Assembly (NCBI RefSeq): GCF_002812705.1
Contig: NZ_CP025030.1
Coordinates: 4,588,001-4,652,000 of the forward strand
Source: Achromobacter spanius
GTDB taxonomy: Bacteria > Pseudomonadota > Gammaproteobacteria > Burkholderiales > Burkholderiaceae_B
Reading direction: 5' to 3'
Length of the DNA stretch: 64,000 nt
Shown here: positions 25,163 to 34,557 of the stretch, in pieces
How the letters are laid out: each line of letters opens with the position of its first letter
How positions within the stretch are numbered: position 1 is the first letter of the stretch
Position numbers and translations under genes: made by a program
Notes under the pieces: model-generated
Databases searched by the model: none
What the model was told of the DNA's origin: nothing
The model's input: the letters and a program-made list of their open reading frames with translations, nothing else

Positions 25163-25945
25163 TCAAGACGGTTGATAACGCGCTGCCGCGCTGGCCATCT
25201 TGATATCGCCCAGCAGCGCCTGGCGCGCTCCGTCCAACGCATCCCAACGCGACGCCTCATGCAGCGGCGGAATCGTCACCGTCTCGCGACGGTCAAAACC
25301 CACCAACGCCGCATCCACCAGTTCGCCCACTTCCATCACTTCCGGCAGCACGTTGATATCGATACCCGCGCGTTGCCAGATCTCGGTGCGCGTGGCGGCG
25401 GGCAGCACGGCTTGCACATAGACGCCGGCGGGCGACAGTTCTTCGTGCAAGGCTTGCGACAGGAACAACATATAGGCCTTGGTTGCGCCGTAGACCGCCA
25501 TGCCGAACTGCGGCATGAAACTCACGACCGAACCGACGTTCACGATAGCGCCTGTGCCGGCTTGCACCAGGCGCGGCGCAATCGTGCTGGCAAGTCGCGT
25601 TGGGGCGGTGGTGTTGAGCGCCACCAGTTGCGCAACCGCGCTGGGCGTCTGCGCAACAAAGTTGCCCGTCTGCGCGGCGCCTGCGTTGTTGATCAGAATC
25701 TGGATGCGGGCATCATCCCGCAGCCTCGCCTCGACTTGTTCGATGTCGTCTTCGCGCGTCAGGTCCGCGGCCAACGCGTCGACGGCAACGCCATGGTCTT
25801 GCCGCAAGCGCGCGGCAAGGTCTGCAAGACGGGCAATGTCACGCGCGACCAGAACCAGATCATGGCCACGCCGCGCAAAGCGTTCGGCGTACGTGGCACC
25901 AATGCCGGAGGATGCGCCGGTAATCAAAACAGTGGGGGAAGTCAT
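25163..25945 (-). CDS. Short-chain dehydrogenase/reductase
   Basis: A 260-residue SDR with TGASSGIGATYAERFARRG at the N-terminus, NNAG, and an intact YxxxK (VYGATKAY). I start at MTSPTVLITG (25945), as the frame upstream lacks a coding look. It lies directly downstream of the Old Yellow Enzyme gene on the same strand (about 50 bp), so both may respond to the TetR at 27301. The substrate is unknown. Confidence 0.88.
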   Translation of the reverse strand: MTSPTVLITGASSGIGATYAERFARRGHDLVLVARDIARLADLAARLRQDHGVAVDALAADLTREDDIEQVEARLRDDARIQILINNAGAAQTGNFVAQTPSAVAQLVALNTTAPTRLASTIAPRLVQAGTGAIVNVGSVVSFMPQFGMAVYGATKAYMLFLSQALHEELSPAGVYVQAVLPAATRTEIWQRAGIDINVLPEVMEVGELVDAALVGFDRRETVTIPPLHEASRWDALDGARQALLGDIKMASAAARYQPS

Positions 25946-25997
25946 CTTGCGATTCTCTTTGTAGATAGAAACGGAACCCGCCGCGATACGCAGCCGA

Positions 25998-27086
25998 TCA
26001 ACGGGCGTCAGCCAACGCCGGGTAATCGATGTAGCCTTGCGCGCCGCCGCCATACAGCGTGGCCGGGTCCAACTGCGCCAGCGGCGCGCCCGTCTTCAGG
26101 CGCTGCACCAGATCCGGGTTGGCGATGAACGGACGCCCAAACGCAAACAGATCGGCACGGCCTTGCGCAAGCTGGGTGGCGGCCAGGTCCAGGCCATAGC
26201 CGTTGTTCGCGATATAGGTGTTCGTAAAGCGCCGGCGCAGCGAACCGTAGTCAAACGGCGCCACGTCGCGCGGGCCGCCCGTGGCGCCTTCCACCACATG
26301 CAGATAGACCACGCCCAGCGCATTCAGTTGGTCGGCAATGTAGTCGTACTGCGCCTGCGGGTCGCTGCACGAGATGCCATTGGCGGGCGATACCGGCGAG
26401 ATCCGCACGCCTGTGCGGTCAGCGCCAACCTCTGCGGCCACCGCCTGGACGACTTCAAGCAACAGCCGGGCACGGTTCTGCACCGAGCCGCCGTAAGCAT
26501 CGTCGCGGTGGTTGGCGCCGTCCTTGGCGAACTGTTCAAGCAGATAGCCGTTGGCGCCGTGAACTTCCACGCCGTCAAAGCCCGCCGCGATGGCGTTGGC
26601 CGCCGCCTGGCGAAAATCGTTGATGATGCCGGGCAGCTCGTCCAACGCCAGCGCGCGCGGGGCGGACACCGGTTCAAAGCCATTGTTCACAAACGTCTTG
26701 GTCTCGGCGCGGATGGCGGACGGCGCCACGGGCTCGGCTCCGTTCTCTTGCAAGTCCACGTGCGACACGCGGCCCACATGCCACAACTGCAGAAAGATCT
26801 TGCCGCCCTTGGCGTGGACAGCCTGCGTCACCTGGCGCCAGCCCTCAATCTGCGCAGGCGTGTAGATCCCCGGCGTGTCCTGGTAGCCCTGCCCCTGCCG
26901 GGAGATCTGCGTTGCCTCGGCAATCAACAACCCTGCCGACGCACGCTGGCTGTAGTAGGTCGCGGCAAACTGGCTGGGTACGAAGCCCGCTTCCGCGCGG
27001 TTGCGCGTCAGCGGCGCCATCACGATGCGGTTGGAAAGCGTCAGAGGGCCCAGTTGATAGGGCTGGAACAAAGCGTTGTCGGTCAT
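25998..27086 (-). CDS. Old Yellow Enzyme family ene-reductase (NemA-like)
   Basis: A 362-residue FMN enzyme of the OYE family. It shows PLTRNRAE near residue 26, IFLQLWHVGRVSH, the substrate-binding pair His176/Asn179 (EVHGANGYLLEQF) and Tyr198 (DDAYGGS). It should reduce activated alkenes, nitroaromatics or quinones with NAD(P)H. I chose the start at MTDNALFQPY. It is divergent from a TetR gene with two repeated dyads between them, the same logic as nemR-nemA. Confidence 0.9.
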   Translation of the reverse strand: MTDNALFQPYQLGPLTLSNRIVMAPLTRNRAEAGFVPSQFAATYYSQRASAGLLIAEATQISRQGQGYQDTPGIYTPAQIEGWRQVTQAVHAKGGKIFLQLWHVGRVSHVDLQENGAEPVAPSAIRAETKTFVNNGFEPVSAPRALALDELPGIINDFRQAAANAIAAGFDGVEVHGANGYLLEQFAKDGANHRDDAYGGSVQNRARLLLEVVQAVAAEVGADRTGVRISPVSPANGISCSDPQAQYDYIADQLNALGVVYLHVVEGATGGPRDVAPFDYGSLRRRFTNTYIANNGYGLDLAATQLAQGRADLFAFGRPFIANPDLVQRLKTGAPLAQLDPATLYGGGAQGYIDYPALADAR

Positions 27087-27179
27087 GTTGAGGTCCGTCG
27101 AAGAGGGTTGGGCGCCGGGGCCGAAGGCAGGTTCTGGTGCCGACGGCGCCAGCGCTGGATGCGCCAATGCCAGCAATGA

Positions 27180-27194
27180 TGATGATCAACATCT
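27180..27194. promoter_or_regulatory. Putative TetR operator, copy 1
   Basis: The sequence tgatgatcaacatct is a GATG...CATC dyad, repeated with small changes 34 bp away, in the gap between the OYE gene and the TetR gene. Confidence 0.6.
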
Positions 27195-27213
27195 AAATCG
27201 TCAAGCACTTTAA

Positions 27214-27228
27214 TGATGATCGACATCA
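27214..27228. promoter_or_regulatory. Putative TetR operator, copy 2
   Basis: The sequence tgatgatcgacatca is a TGATG...CATCA palindrome with a 5-nt centre. It matches copy 1 at 13 of 15 positions and is likely bound by the same repressor. Confidence 0.65.
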
Positions 27229-27300
27229 ATGTATATTCAGCACCTGCACACAGCATTAACTAGCGGCACGCGATGACGGCCACGATATGAAGGACAGCAA

Positions 27301-27993
27301 ATGAGAGTCACCAAGGCGCAGGCGCAGGCCAACCGGGCGCATATCGTCGAGACCGCATCGGCCCTGTTCCGAGAGCACGGCTACGACGGCGTGGGTGTGG
27401 CTGAATTAATGGCGGCCGCCGGTTTCACCCACGGCGGCTTCTACAAACACTTCCGGTCCAAGGCCGACCTGATGGCGGAGACCGCCGCGTCGGGGCTGTC
27501 GCAATCCCTGGCCATGACGGGCGACATGGACCTGGCCAAGTTCATCAGCGTCTACGTATCACGCGCGCACCGCGACGGGCGCAGCGCGGGCTGCACCATG
27601 GCCGCCCTGTGCGGCGACGCCGCGCGCCAATCAGACGACGTCAAGGCCACCTTTGCGGCGGGCATCGAAGACATGCTGGCCGTGCTGGGCCGGGACGACG
27701 CCACGCCGCAGGACGCTGACCCGAAGCTCGCCCGCGCCAAACGCATCGACTTGCTTGCCCATGTGATTGGAGCCGTCGCCTTGTCGCGCGCCTGCCCTGA
27801 CGATTCCCCGCTGGCCGACGAAATCCTGGAGGCCTGCCGCAGTGAATTGATTGCATCCCTGGCGCCGAAAGCCGGCGCTCATAGCGCAACCAGATCCAAT
27901 TCACGTCCAGAAACGCCGCCAGCTTGCGCAGCTTTTCATAGTCGATTTCTCCGCCCTTCGTCCATTTATGCACGCCCGGGCGCGAAACATTGA
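27301..27993 (+). CDS. TetR-family regulator with aberrant C-terminal extension
   Basis: A TetR protein whose first about 190 residues are normal (HTH at VAELMAAAGFTHGGFYKHF; C-terminal domain ending CRSELIASLAPK). The last about 40 residues (from AGAHSATRSN on) are unlike a TetR tail and are the antisense of the HTH gene at 27641-28075. The original stop has probably been lost in a deletion that joined the two genes tail to tail. The regulatory core looks intact, and the divergent OYE gene with two dyads is the likely target. Confidence 0.8.
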   Translation: MRVTKAQAQANRAHIVETASALFREHGYDGVGVAELMAAAGFTHGGFYKHFRSKADLMAETAASGLSQSLAMTGDMDLAKFISVYVSRAHRDGRSAGCTMAALCGDAARQSDDVKATFAAGIEDMLAVLGRDDATPQDADPKLARAKRIDLLAHVIGAVALSRACPDDSPLADEILEACRSELIASLAPKAGAHSATRSNSRPETPPACAAFHSRFLRPSSIYARPGAKH

Positions 27994-28075
27994 GCGCGGT
28001 CGCCACAGCCTGCAGCGACAGCTTCTTGTGCTCAAGCAGCTCTTTCAGTCGGAACGCGAAGCTGTCTTCCTTCAT
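27641..28075 (-). pseudogene. Truncated HTH (Cro/CI-like) regulator
   Basis: The first about 65 residues form a clear helix-turn-helix domain (LKELLEHKKLSLQAVATALN, VHKWTKGGEIDYEKLRKLAAF, DVNWIWLRYE). After position about 27880 the frame continues only as the antisense of the TetR gene (Arg-rich, no domain), so its original C-terminal part is missing. Homologues with this HTH usually carry a further sensory or output domain; that is from memory of the family and not provable here. A free HTH domain could still bind DNA. Confidence 0.7.
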
Positions 28076-28185
28076 GAACCACCCCCCACGCCATCGCAGG
28101 TGTGACAAAAACCAGTCGTTACAAACGCGCCGCTTTCCGATCGATGCTTGTGCATGGGCAGAGTTCTACCTAAAGTTCCGGTCAT

Positions 28186-28200
28186 TTACTTGTTAAGTAA
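28186..28200. promoter_or_regulatory. Inverted repeat upstream of carnitine operon (site 1)
   Basis: The sequence ttacttgttaagtaa is a perfect 6-bp inverted repeat around GTT. It lies between the truncated HTH gene and the BCCT gene and shares the central GTT layout with site 2. Confidence 0.5.
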
Positions 28201-28207
28201 TAGTTAA

Positions 28208-28226
28208 TGTAAACCGTTGGTTTACA
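28208..28226. promoter_or_regulatory. Inverted repeat upstream of carnitine operon (site 2)
   Basis: The sequence tgtaaaccgttggtttaca is a perfect 8-bp inverted repeat with a 3-nt centre, 44 bp upstream of the BCCT start. It is a probable operator for a regulator of carnitine uptake and breakdown. Confidence 0.6.
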
Positions 28227-28269
28227 GACAACAAGCTACCGTGCGCAACGACGCATCGGAGGAGACAAC

Positions 28270-29838
28270 GTGAAAACATCCGCGCCACGCCGCGACGGGT
28301 TCCTGACCCTTTGCACGCTTACCGCCGTGCTGCTTACCGTCATCGCCATGGTTCTGTGGCCCGCCGAAGCGGCAGCCACCGCCACCGTACTGTTCGACTG
28401 GACCACACGCTCGTTCGGTTCCCTGATCCAGATATTCGTCTTCGGCTGTGTCATCGCCTGCATCGGGCTGGCGTTCAGCAAGTACGGCAACGTGCGCTTG
28501 GGTGAAGGCGAACCCGAATACTCAACGCTGTCGTGGATCTTCATGTTCATCTGCGCCGGCATGGGGTCGTCAACCCTGTATTGGGGCGTGATGGAATGGG
28601 CCTACTACTACCAGTCGCCGGGCCTGAACGTGGCCGCCGGCTCGCGCGAGGCGCTGGAATACAGCATCAGCTATTCCTTCTTCCACTGGGGCCTGAGCGC
28701 CTGGGCGGTGTACGCCCTGCCCTCGCTGGCCATGGCCTACCACTTCCATGTACGCAAGAACACGGGCTTGAACCTGGCGTCCATCATCCAGGCCATTACG
28801 GGGTTTCGCGCAACGGGTCCCGTCGGCCGCGCGGTGGACCTGATCTTCCTGCTGACGATGTTCGGCGCGCTGACGGTGTCCATCGCACTGACCGCATCGA
28901 CCTTCACGCGCGGCCTGTCCAGCCTGCTTGGCACACCCGATACCTTCAGCATGCAGGTCATCGTGATCGTCGGCGTGTCGGCCCTGTTCTCGGCCAGCGC
29001 CTACATCGGCATCGCCAGCGGCATGAAACGGCTTAGCCATATGGTCTGCTGGGGCGCGCTGCTGCTGGCCGCCGCTGTGTTGCTGGTGGGGCCAACCCAG
29101 TTTTCCGGCAACAACATCGTCAACGGCCTGGGCTTGATGCTGCAGAACTACATCCGCATGAGCCTCTTCACCGACCCCGCTGGCGATGGCGCCTTCAACC
29201 GTGGCTGGACGGTGTTCTATTGGCTGTGGTGGGTGTCGTATTCGCCGGGCGTGGCGATGTTCGTGGCCCGCGTATCCAAGGGCCGCAAAATCAAGGAAGT
29301 GATCTACGCGCTCTTGCTGGGCGGCAGCGCCGGATGCTGGTTCTTTTTCGGCGCGCTGGAAAGCTATTCCATGCACCAGTTCATGTCGGGCGCTATCGAC
29401 GTGCCCCGCATCCTGAAGGAGCACGGTGGCGAAACCGCGGTGGAAATGCTGTTGAGCGCGCTGCCGGCCGGCTGGCTATTCCTGGCCCTGTACCTGGCAA
29501 TCATGATCGTCTTCCTGGCGGCCCACGTGGATGCCGTGGCCTACGCCGTGGCCGCCACCACCACCCGCAACCTGTCCGAAGGCGAAGACCCCACGCCCAC
29601 CAGCCGCGTCTTCTGGTGCATTGCGCTGACGCTGGTGCCGCTAGCGATGCTGTTCACCAAGGCATCGCTGGAAACCATGAAGACCGCCGTGGTGCTGACG
29701 GCCATCCCCTTCCTGTTCATCCTTGCCATCAAGCTGTTCGGCCTGTTCCGCTGGCTGATACAGGACTACGGCGACACCCCCGCGCACCTGATCGAATCGC
29801 CCAGCCAAGCTGTTTTTATTCCCAGGAGATCATCATGA
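28270..29838 (+). CDS. BCCT-family transporter, probably for carnitine/betaines (YeaV-like)
   Basis: A 522-residue membrane protein with the 12-TM BCCT fold. The glycine-rich stretch near TM3 and the Trp/Tyr-rich substrate segment ([26 protein letters not shown]) are present, as is [22 protein letters not shown]. It overlaps cntA by 4 bp (ATGA), giving the order transporter-oxygenase-reductase seen in the E. coli yeaVWX locus. It should import carnitine or gamma-butyrobetaine, coupled to an ion gradient or by exchange. A GGAGGAG site precedes its ATG. Confidence 0.87.
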   Translation: MKTSAPRRDGFLTLCTLTAVLLTVIAMVLWPAEAAATATVLFDWTTRSFGSLIQIFVFGCVIACIGLAFSKYGNVRLGEGEPEYSTLSWIFMFICAGMGSSTLYWGVMEWAYYYQSPGLNVAAGSREALEYSISYSFFHWGLSAWAVYALPSLAMAYHFHVRKNTGLNLASIIQAITGFRATGPVGRAVDLIFLLTMFGALTVSIALTASTFTRGLSSLLGTPDTFSMQVIVIVGVSALFSASAYIGIASGMKRLSHMVCWGALLLAAAVLLVGPTQFSGNNIVNGLGLMLQNYIRMSLFTDPAGDGAFNRGWTVFYWLWWVSYSPGVAMFVARVSKGRKIKEVIYALLLGGSAGCWFFFGALESYSMHQFMSGAIDVPRILKEHGGETAVEMLLSALPAGWLFLALYLAIMIVFLAAHVDAVAYAVAATTTRNLSEGEDPTPTSRVFWCIALTLVPLAMLFTKASLETMKTAVVLTAIPFLFILAIKLFGLFRWLIQDYGDTPAHLIESPSQAVFIPRRSS

Positions 29839-31001
29839 ACCTCATCGCCAAGCTTCCCGCCAACTTCTGCGCCGACGAAGAAAACGCCTGGACCTTGCCC
29901 GCCTCGTACTACACGAAGGACGCCGTCTTCGACTACGAAAAGGAAAAAGTATTCGCCAACGCCTGGATCTGCGTGGCCCACCGTAGTGAACTGGCCGCGC
30001 CCAACGACTACGTAACGCGCGAAATCATCGGCGAAAGCATCATCGTGCTGCGCGACCGCGAAGGCATCCTGCGGGCGTTCTACAACGTCTGCCCGCACCG
30101 GGGCCACCAACTGATGCAAGGCAGCGGCCGCGCCAAGAACGTCATCACCTGTCCGTATCACGCCTGGACCTTCAAGCTGGATGGCGAGCTGGCCCTGGCC
30201 CGCAACTGCGACAACGTGCCCAACTTCAACCCCGACAAGGCCAGCCTGGTCCCCGTGCGGGTCGAGGAAGCCGCCGGCTTCATCTTCATCAACATGAACC
30301 CCGACGCCGGCACTGTCGAAGAGCAACTCCCCGGGCTCGAAGCCCGCCTGCGCGCCGCCTGCCCGGTAGTGGACGACCTGCACCTGGCCGCGCGCTTCGT
30401 CACCAACACGCCCGCCAACTGGAAGTCCATCGTCGACAACTACCTGGAGTGCTACCACTGCGGCCCCGTGCACCCCAGCTTCGCGGACTCCGTCCAGGTC
30501 GACAAATACCAGCACACGATGCACGGCAACTGGACGCTGCAATTCGGCCTGGCCAAGTCGTCGGAAAAATCCTTCAAGGTGGATCCCTCGGTAAAGGACC
30601 CCAGCTTTGCCGGTTTCTGGGCTTGGCCATGCACCATGTTCAACGTGCCGCCGGGCGCCGACTTCATGACCGTCATCTACGAATTCCCCGCCAGCGCGGG
30701 CGTCACGCTCCAGCACTACGAGATCTACTTTCTGAACAAGGATCTGACTGAAGAACAGCAGAAGCTGGTTGAGTGGTACCGCGACGTGTTCCGCCCCGAA
30801 GACCTGCGCCTGGTGGAAAGCGTGCAAAAGGGATTGCGGTCCAGGGGCTACCGTGGGCAGGGCCGCATCATGGTCGACCGCCAGCGCAGCGGCATCAGCG
30901 AACACGGCATCGTGCATTTTCATCGCAAGCTGGCCACGGAATACGAGGGAACCTCATCTGCCAACACTTCCCTGCCCTTGTTCCAGCGCACCCCCGCCTG
31001 A
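29835..31001 (+). CDS. cntA: Carnitine monooxygenase oxygenase subunit CntA (YeaW-like Rieske enzyme)
   Basis: A 388-residue Rieske non-heme iron oxygenase that follows E. coli YeaW almost residue by residue as I recall it. The Rieske cluster ligands are Cys86/His88 (CPHRG) and Cys106/His109 (CPYHAW). The bridging residue is Glu205 (DNYLE) instead of the usual Asp, as in CntA, and the mononuclear iron ligands are His208, His213 and Asp323. It cleaves L-carnitine (and related quaternary amines) to trimethylamine plus malic semialdehyde, using electrons from CntB. The start ATG overlaps the transporter stop. Confidence 0.93.
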   Translation: MNLIAKLPANFCADEENAWTLPASYYTKDAVFDYEKEKVFANAWICVAHRSELAAPNDYVTREIIGESIIVLRDREGILRAFYNVCPHRGHQLMQGSGRAKNVITCPYHAWTFKLDGELALARNCDNVPNFNPDKASLVPVRVEEAAGFIFINMNPDAGTVEEQLPGLEARLRAACPVVDDLHLAARFVTNTPANWKSIVDNYLECYHCGPVHPSFADSVQVDKYQHTMHGNWTLQFGLAKSSEKSFKVDPSVKDPSFAGFWAWPCTMFNVPPGADFMTVIYEFPASAGVTLQHYEIYFLNKDLTEEQQKLVEWYRDVFRPEDLRLVESVQKGLRSRGYRGQGRIMVDRQRSGISEHGIVHFHRKLATEYEGTSSANTSLPLFQRTPA

Positions 31002-31003
31002 GC

Positions 31004-31966
31004 ATGAGCACCCAATCGACCTTGCGGGTGCGGGTTGCGCGCATCGAGCACGTGACCCCGCTGATCAAGCGCTACACCCTGGAAGCCCTGGATGGCGGCG
31101 CGTTGCCGCCCTTCACGGGCGGCAGCCACATCATCGTGCAACTGCGCGACGGTAGTCGTCATTACAACAACGCCTACTCACTGATGAGCTCGCCCAACGC
31201 GCTGGGCAACTACCAGATCGGCGTGCGCCGCGAAACGCCGTCCAAGGGCGGGTCTGCCCTCCTGCATGACAAGGTGGCCGAGGGTGATGCACTCAGCATC
31301 ACCCCCCCGAACAACTTGTTCGCTTTGGACCAAGCCGCCCGCCACCACGTCCTGATCGCGGGCGGCATCGGCATCACGCCCTTCATGTCGCAATTGCATG
31401 ACTTGCACCAACGCGGCAGCTCGTACGAACTGCACTACGCCTTCCGCGCTGACAAACACGGCGCCTTTCGGGATGAGCTGGCCGGGCTTTGCGGGGATCG
31501 CGTCCGTTTCTATGTCGACAGCAAAGGCCAGCGGCTGAACTTGGCGGGCCTGTTGGGCGGCATGGAACGCGGCGCACACGCCTACGTATGCGGCCCCGGA
31601 CCACTGATCGATGCCGTGCGCGGTGCCGCGCAAGCCGTCGGCGTCGAGTCGGCGCGCGTGCACGTCGAGCAGTTCGCCGCGCCCAAGCAAACAGGCGGCG
31701 CTTTCACCGTGGTGCTGGCGAAATCCGGCAAGACGGTAGAAGTGGCCGCCGGCGAATCGATCCTGAACGCCATCGAACGCGACAGCACCGTGCCGGTGGA
31801 ATGCCTGTGCCGCGAAGGCGTATGCGGCACTTGCGAGACCCGCATACTGGAAGGCGAAGCCGAACACGCTGATCAGTATCTCAGCCATGCCGAAAAGGCG
31901 GCGCAGAAGACGATGCTGATTTGTGTGTCACGAGCCAAAGGCGGAAGGATTGTGCTTGATTTGTAA
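31004..31966 (+). CDS. cntB: Carnitine monooxygenase reductase subunit CntB (YeaX-like)
   Basis: A 320-residue phthalate-dioxygenase-reductase-type protein. An FMN-binding domain (RHYNNAYSLMSSP) is followed by an NAD domain (LIAGGIGITPFMSQL, YVCGPGPLI) and a C-terminal plant-type 2Fe-2S ferredoxin domain with Cys269, Cys274, Cys277 and Cys307. It transfers electrons from NAD(P)H to CntA. It starts 2 bp after the cntA stop. The whole module should let the cell use carnitine as a carbon source while releasing trimethylamine. Confidence 0.92.
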   Translation: MSTQSTLRVRVARIEHVTPLIKRYTLEALDGGALPPFTGGSHIIVQLRDGSRHYNNAYSLMSSPNALGNYQIGVRRETPSKGGSALLHDKVAEGDALSITPPNNLFALDQAARHHVLIAGGIGITPFMSQLHDLHQRGSSYELHYAFRADKHGAFRDELAGLCGDRVRFYVDSKGQRLNLAGLLGGMERGAHAYVCGPGPLIDAVRGAAQAVGVESARVHVEQFAAPKQTGGAFTVVLAKSGKTVEVAAGESILNAIERDSTVPVECLCREGVCGTCETRILEGEAEHADQYLSHAEKAAQKTMLICVSRAKGGRIVLDL

Positions 31967-32157
31967 GGCAGCGCTGCCACGACGACCAGCCACCGGGCAG
32001 CACCTTTCCTTCGTCGCGATGCTGCGAAGGCTGGATGCCCCTGCCCTTTACCTCCGCAAAGAATCCCAAGCGATTACGGATTTGTTTCTTAATGGAGCGA
32101 GAAAAAGGTAAGAACGTAAGACCGACGAAGCCCTAGGGGGATCTGGACCCTGGGGGC

Positions 32158-33906
32158 TTAGTCGGCGGCCTGCGGGATGCTCAGCTCCCCGATAAAACTG
32201 CGATATGCAGTATTGGTCGACAACAAAACTTCGTGCGTGCCCGAATGCACAGCGCTTACCGAAGCCAAAAAGAAAACGCGCGAAGAAGGCTTGATCAAAG
32301 ACACGTCATGAGTGACGAAGACGCATGAGCAATGTGCCGTGACTGTTTCGATAGCGGCTAGCACACGTTCACGATTCACTCTATCCAATGCTGCGGTCGG
32401 CTCATCCAGCAGTAACAGGCCAGGCCTCCTCAACAAAGCACGCGCTACCGAAATGCGCTGTCTTTCACCTCCGGACAACCTGCCCCCACGCTCGCCCACC
32501 GTCGGTTCTCCCTCGGCACGGTGACGGTCTATTACCTCATCCAATCCGAGAGCCGAAATGACTCTTGTCACTTCTGAGCTCTGCCCGTCAAAGCCAAACG
32601 CAATATTCTCAAAAATTGTCCAGTCAAAAAGCAGGCAATCCTGCTGAACAACTGCAACGCCCTCCCTAATCGTTTGCAAATTGCTCGCAGACACTCTTTC
32701 ACCGTTAATCAAGTAATCCCCGCTCGCGGGCAGCACCATGCAGGAGAGAAGATTGATTAGAGTCGATTTACCGACACCAGACGGTCCGACTATGAAAACC
32801 GTCTCTCCCGGTCTAATTTCGATATTCAGCCGAGAAAGCACCGACCTCCCATTGATCTCAACCTGAACATCAGATAGCTGAACCGTGTAAGGAACGACCT
32901 TTTCCTTGGGGATATCCGCCTTGATCGCTGGCGTTTCTATCGCAAATAGATCGGCTAGTAAGCGTGCCTCTCCCAATGAAGCATGAACATCGCGATAAAC
33001 GCGGGCGAACGTTTCGACCGGCTGCAGCAATCGAATAATATAAGCATTGAGCAAAACTAGTTCACCAATGCTCAGCCCCCCTTCTCCAGCACTGACGGCT
33101 CCTCTCCAAAGCACACCTAGTACGACCGCGCCGAACACCAGTGCTTGCATGCACCCGTAGTAAACACGCTGCCTGAACGTGATCGCCCATGCTTTGTCAT
33201 TGGTTTTCAACTTGTCGTTAAGCACACGTGAGAAAGCCGAGTGCATATTGGATTGCTGGACAAGTGCCGCATTTGAGACGCTATCCAGCGCAAAACTCCA
33301 CGCCTCCACGCCACGTTCCATAGCTTCTTCTGTCGTGGCACGTATCTTTTCGGCGGATATATTCGCTATAGCCCCGTAAAAAATGAGAGCAAAGAACAAA
33401 ATCACAGCAATCCAAAAGTCAATCATGAACGCTATCACTGAAGCAGCGATCACTAGTTCACAAAGCGTCGGAATCAGAAAAAAAGTCAGGTTCGAAGTGA
33501 TGTCTCGGACGGTGTCCAAGCCGCGTTCGACAACTCTTCCGATCTCGTAGGTCGAATGGTCTTTGAGACGATAAAAAGGTAGCGAAACTGCATGTTCAAA
33601 AACCTGGGTGGTTAGCTGTCGCTGCAATCTCAAGTTCAAAGGGCCGAATGTCAGCCATTGGATTTGCTCCAAGATTCCGACGACCATGAAGCCCAGACCG
33701 AAAGCAATAACGTAGTTCACTCCCTTTCCGATGCTTTCTCCGCTTGCAATCTCGTCAACGCCTTTAGCAAAAAATATAGGGAAAATTGCAGACCCGATGG
33801 CAGTCGCAGCGACGGACAAGAGCACTAGGATCAGTAGATAGCGCTGCTTTCGGCTCCTTATCATGATTGATAGGATGGATTTATTGATTTTGGAAAAGCC
33901 CATCAC
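32158..33906 (-). CDS. ABC exporter, fused membrane and ATPase domains (half-transporter)
   Basis: A 582-residue half-transporter: six TM segments in about residues 20-300, then an ATPase domain with Walker A Gly374-Thr382 (GPSGVGKST), Q-loop at 421-423, signature LSGGE 477-481, Walker B LLLLDEPT 497-504 and His533. All motifs are intact, so it should hydrolyse ATP as a homodimer. The gene and its flanks are clearly richer in A+T than the surroundings and use rarer codons, which suggests horizontal gain. There is no partner gene such as a peptide precursor, peptidase domain or accessory protein next to it. The cargo is unknown. Confidence 0.88.
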   Translation of the reverse strand: MMGFSKINKSILSIMIRSRKQRYLLILVLLSVAATAIGSAIFPIFFAKGVDEIASGESIGKGVNYVIAFGLGFMVVGILEQIQWLTFGPLNLRLQRQLTTQVFEHAVSLPFYRLKDHSTYEIGRVVERGLDTVRDITSNLTFFLIPTLCELVIAASVIAFMIDFWIAVILFFALIFYGAIANISAEKIRATTEEAMERGVEAWSFALDSVSNAALVQQSNMHSAFSRVLNDKLKTNDKAWAITFRQRVYYGCMQALVFGAVVLGVLWRGAVSAGEGGLSIGELVLLNAYIIRLLQPVETFARVYRDVHASLGEARLLADLFAIETPAIKADIPKEKVVPYTVQLSDVQVEINGRSVLSRLNIEIRPGETVFIVGPSGVGKSTLINLLSCMVLPASGDYLINGERVSASNLQTIREGVAVVQQDCLLFDWTIFENIAFGFDGQSSEVTRVISALGLDEVIDRHRAEGEPTVGERGGRLSGGERQRISVARALLRRPGLLLLDEPTAALDRVNRERVLAAIETVTAHCSCVFVTHDVSLIKPSSRVFFLASVSAVHSGTHEVLLSTNTAYRSFIGELSIPQAAD

Positions 33907-34171
33907 CTCTCCTTTCTTGCGCTAGAGAGCGTTGAAACCTACCACACTTGGCGCCCGAACCGCCCAAACAAAAACCTCGCCTCAAAATTTCTTAATAGTT
34001 CGACCTAAATTTCGTGATTTTTAGGATATTGATTTATTAAAAATAAGCATAGGTTTCAGGTACTGAAATTTGGTGCACTCGTTTATTTTCTTCGTCCAAT
34101 AGACTGACTTCCTTGCCACTCTCTGGGGTCATTTGAGATACGCTTGCAGGTCGCTTCCCCCCTAGCTCACC
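33907..34171. other. AT-rich intergenic region upstream of the ABC exporter
   Basis: No gene is seen. The stretch around 33980-34120 is strikingly A+T-rich for this genome and contains a TTTCAG-gta-CTGAAA inverted repeat at 34054-34068. It must carry the exporter promoter (minus strand) and that of mazG (plus strand). AT-rich DNA of this type is often bound by H-NS/MvaT-like silencers, which is inference. Confidence 0.6.
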
Positions 34172-34522
34172 ATGACCGACACCCTTCAAGACCTTAGCCA
34201 GCAACAACGCGAATTTGCCCGAGCCCGCCATTGGGAGCAGTTCCATTCGCCCAAGAACCTGGCGTCCGCGCTGATCGTGGAAGCGGGCGAACTGCTTGAA
34301 CACTTCCAGTGGCTGACCGAAGAGCAAAGCCGCGCGCTGCCCCCAGAGAAACTCGAAGCCGTGGGCAGCGAGATCGCGGATGTGCTGCTTTACCTGATCC
34401 AACTCAGCAACGTGCTTGGCATCGACCCCGTGAAAGCCGCGCAGGCAAAGATTCCGCTGAACGCGCAGAAGTACCCCGCCGACCGCGCGCGGGGTAGCAG
34501 CAAGAAATACGATGAGCTTTAA
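34172..34522 (+). CDS. MazG-like nucleotide pyrophosphohydrolase
   Basis: A 116-residue MazG-fold enzyme of the short (RS21-C6/dCTPase-like) type. The metal-binding ExxE...ExxD pattern is visible: EAGELLEHFQW followed by EIADVLLYLIQLSN. It probably hydrolyses non-canonical or excess (d)NTPs to monophosphates. It is a single gene, with no toxin or phage genes nearby. Confidence 0.88.
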   Translation: MTDTLQDLSQQQREFARARHWEQFHSPKNLASALIVEAGELLEHFQWLTEEQSRALPPEKLEAVGSEIADVLLYLIQLSNVLGIDPVKAAQAKIPLNAQKYPADRARGSSKKYDEL

Positions 34523-34557
34523 TCCTTCACGAGTGTGACGCCTGACTTGTGCCCCCC

